DNA of 34,155 nt, taken from an uncultured Ignavibacteria bacterium (lineage in GTDB: Bacteria; Bacteroidota; Ignavibacteria; Tepidaquicellales; Tepidaquicellaceae). The stretch is taken from NCBI GenBank assembly GCA_937872315.1, contig CALMST010000347.1:1-34155 (forward strand), in the 5' to 3' direction. This document shows positions 32,648 to 34,155 of this stretch, in pieces. Each line of letters opens with the position of its first letter. Positions within the stretch are counted from its first letter, which is position 1. A program made the position numbers and the translations under genes. The notes under the pieces were generated by a model. The model did not search any database, was not told where the DNA came from, and saw only the letters and a list, made by a program, of their open reading frames with translations.

Positions 32648-32687
32648 TTGTTTTATGAATTTAATTAAAGATTGTTTTTAAAATTTA

Positions 32688-34058
32688 TTATTTAACCAGT
32701 AACATTTTTTTTGTAATGCTCTTACTATCAGATGTTAATTTATAAAAATATACTCCGCTTGAAAGTGATGAACTTCCTGTAACAGAAAAATTAACAGAGT
32801 AATAGCCTGCAGTTTTGAATTCATTCACAAGAGTAACAACTTCCCTGCCGGAGTTGTCATAAACTGATAAATTCACGATCCCGTCTTCCGGTAACTGGAA
32901 TTCAATTTTTGTTGAGGGATTGAATGGATTAGGGTAATTCTGGGATAACTCAAAATTCTCAGGCACACCTATAACTACTTCACTGTTCAGATCGAAATAT
33001 TCAAAATTACCGTTGAAATCGATCTGTTTCAGTCTGTAGTTGTATTTTCCAGATGATAAATTCTTGTCTGTGTATTCATAATTTTGAGCGGAAGAGGTAG
33101 TTCCATGGCCTGATACATTACCTATATTTATCCAGTTACCTGAAGAGTTAGCTCTTTCAATGTTAAAGCCTGAATTATTGATCTCATAAGAAGTTGACCA
33201 ATTCAATGTTATGTTGTTTCCAGCGGCAAAATAATTGAAAGCAGATAATTCAACAGGAAGTAACGGATCCACATAGCCAAGTCCCCCGCTGACAAATGTT
33301 TGAGGATCAGCATAAAGAGAAGCAACTCCGCTTGTATTTATTGTATAAGCTCCCGGTGGAACTACCGGTATGGGAAAATATCCGGCAGAGACCGCTATAA
33401 AATTATTTCCACCTCTATATACAACCGCCCTGATGTAATCAAATGGATCTCCGGTGACAGGTATATTGGCAGATAAAAACGGGAACTGTGTACTGATCTT
33501 CTCCAATTGATGTGTAGTGGAACCGGTAGGATCAGAAGGAAATGAATAAACAAAGCCGTCACTGTAATTATATGCTATTATATCTGATGAAAAAGGTCCG
33601 CCGCCGAGATTTGTTACTGTACCGTCTGAAAGATTTACTATCCGAAGACTGTTTTTTATACAGTACATTTGCCCCAGATCAGAATTATATGTTAATGAAT
33701 AATATTGAGCATCCATAGGACCAATCTCCGTACAGATCCCCGTAGCAGGGTCAACTGTAACCAGACGGCAAGTATCATCAGCATCCGCCTGAACAGTAGC
33801 ATAATACAGAAGGTCATCAGAGTTCCAGGTTACGCAGTATCCCTGAACATTTGAATAACCGGACATTGTTAAAGGTAATTCGGTTGTTACCGGTAACCAT
33901 GTGGTTTCATTGAAAATCTGAATATAAAAACTATTCACAATTCCGACAACATCAGCTTTCAACTGAAACGGAAATATCAACATGATAAATATGACTGCTG
34001 ATATACCTGCATTAATAAAATTATTTTTGATTTTACTTTTGATAGAAAATTTATTCAT
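32688..34058 (-). CDS. secreted propeller-like protein with FN3-like linker and T9SS sorting domain
   Basis: The 456-residue protein has a signal peptide with a basic start (hydrophobic core about 17-33, cleavage near LKADV). An N-terminal domain paralogous to that at 31232 follows, with TWNSDDLLYYATVQAD, VDPATGICTEIGPMD, YSLTYNSDLGQMYCI and IIAYNYSDGFVYSF. Then come an FN3-like domain (LPVELSAF, ITLNWSTSYEINNSGFNIER) and a T9SS type A sorting domain (SQNYPNPFNPST to MLLVK). Its sorting domain has KIEFQLPEDGIVNLS, so it kept a non-heptamer form, unlike its two neighbours. First gene of the probable three-gene transcript; AT-rich leader to the right edge with no clear promoter. Confidence 0.88.
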   Translation of the reverse strand: MNKFSIKSKIKNNFINAGISAVIFIMLIFPFQLKADVVGIVNSFYIQIFNETTWLPVTTELPLTMSGYSNVQGYCVTWNSDDLLYYATVQADADDTCRLVTVDPATGICTEIGPMDAQYYSLTYNSDLGQMYCIKNSLRIVNLSDGTVTNLGGGPFSSDIIAYNYSDGFVYSFPSDPTGSTTHQLEKISTQFPFLSANIPVTGDPFDYIRAVVYRGGNNFIAVSAGYFPIPVVPPGAYTINTSGVASLYADPQTFVSGGLGYVDPLLPVELSAFNYFAAGNNITLNWSTSYEINNSGFNIERANSSGNWINIGNVSGHGTTSSAQNYEYTDKNLSSGKYNYRLKQIDFNGNFEYFDLNSEVVIGVPENFELSQNYPNPFNPSTKIEFQLPEDGIVNLSVYDNSGREVVTLVNEFKTAGYYSVNFSVTGSSSLSSGVYFYKLTSDSKSITKKMLLVK

Positions 34059-34155
34059 TTTGTATTTTATTATAATTAATTATAAAAAATTTTTAAATTA
34101 TTTATTTTTAGTTAGTATCATTTGATACCTAAAGCTTTTTTAATTATTTTTTTAA

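Overview
The window looks like an AT-rich chromosomal segment of an Ignavibacteria-type bacterium (Bacteroidetes/Chlorobi group). The basis is the C-terminal secretion signal built on the motif NYPNPFNPST, the type IX secretion (T9SS) type A sorting domain as it appears in that lineage, found at the end of eleven proteins. Most starts lack a Shine-Dalgarno sequence, and a few Bacteroidetes-like promoters can be proposed. No rRNA, tRNA, CRISPR, phage, transposase or T9SS machinery gene is visible. The assignment is inference from motifs; no database was searched.

Almost all the coding capacity is one strand (minus) of exported, beta-rich surface or secreted proteins. From left to right: a TPR protein (51-1193); two giant propeller proteins ending in a dockerin module (1376-4756, 4796-8131); a GNAT acetyltransferase (8357-8890); a T9SS cargo gene split by a frameshift (9078-10690); a propeller/T9SS protein (11033-13195); an NHL/SMP-30-like propeller (13593-14687); a DUF885 metallopeptidase-like protein (14770-16530); two more YCF48/BNR-type propellers (16710-18881, 19215-20516); two metallophosphoesterases with the dockerin module (21029-22372 plus an upstream extension, 22550-23932); three tandem choice-of-anchor B/LVIVD proteins (24176-28468); and three cargo proteins with FN3-like linkers (29503-34058). 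Only two genes are on the plus strand (20751-21032, 28775-29392). Both encode proteins without signal peptides and of unknown function.

The locus reads as a paralog factory for surface proteins. N-terminal domains are duplicated in tandem and combined with one of two C-terminal modules: the T9SS sorting domain, or a roughly 175-residue module ending in a dockerin type I pair. No protein carries both. Neighbouring genes can share almost identical sorting domains while the rest differs, which points to gene conversion or domain swapping.

The most unusual signal is a family of 7-bp tandem repeats (general form N-Y-Y-Y-A-A-T on one strand). Three clear arrays (at 1, 16667 and 24139) lie just downstream of minus-strand genes, and the last unit of each contains the stop codon. 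Related heptamers run inside coding sequence, in four T9SS sorting domains, one further C-terminal turn and one FN3-like loop, where they are translated. Heptameric repeats are known in other bacteria such as filamentous cyanobacteria, but their link here to stop codons and secretion-signal coding is worth checking.
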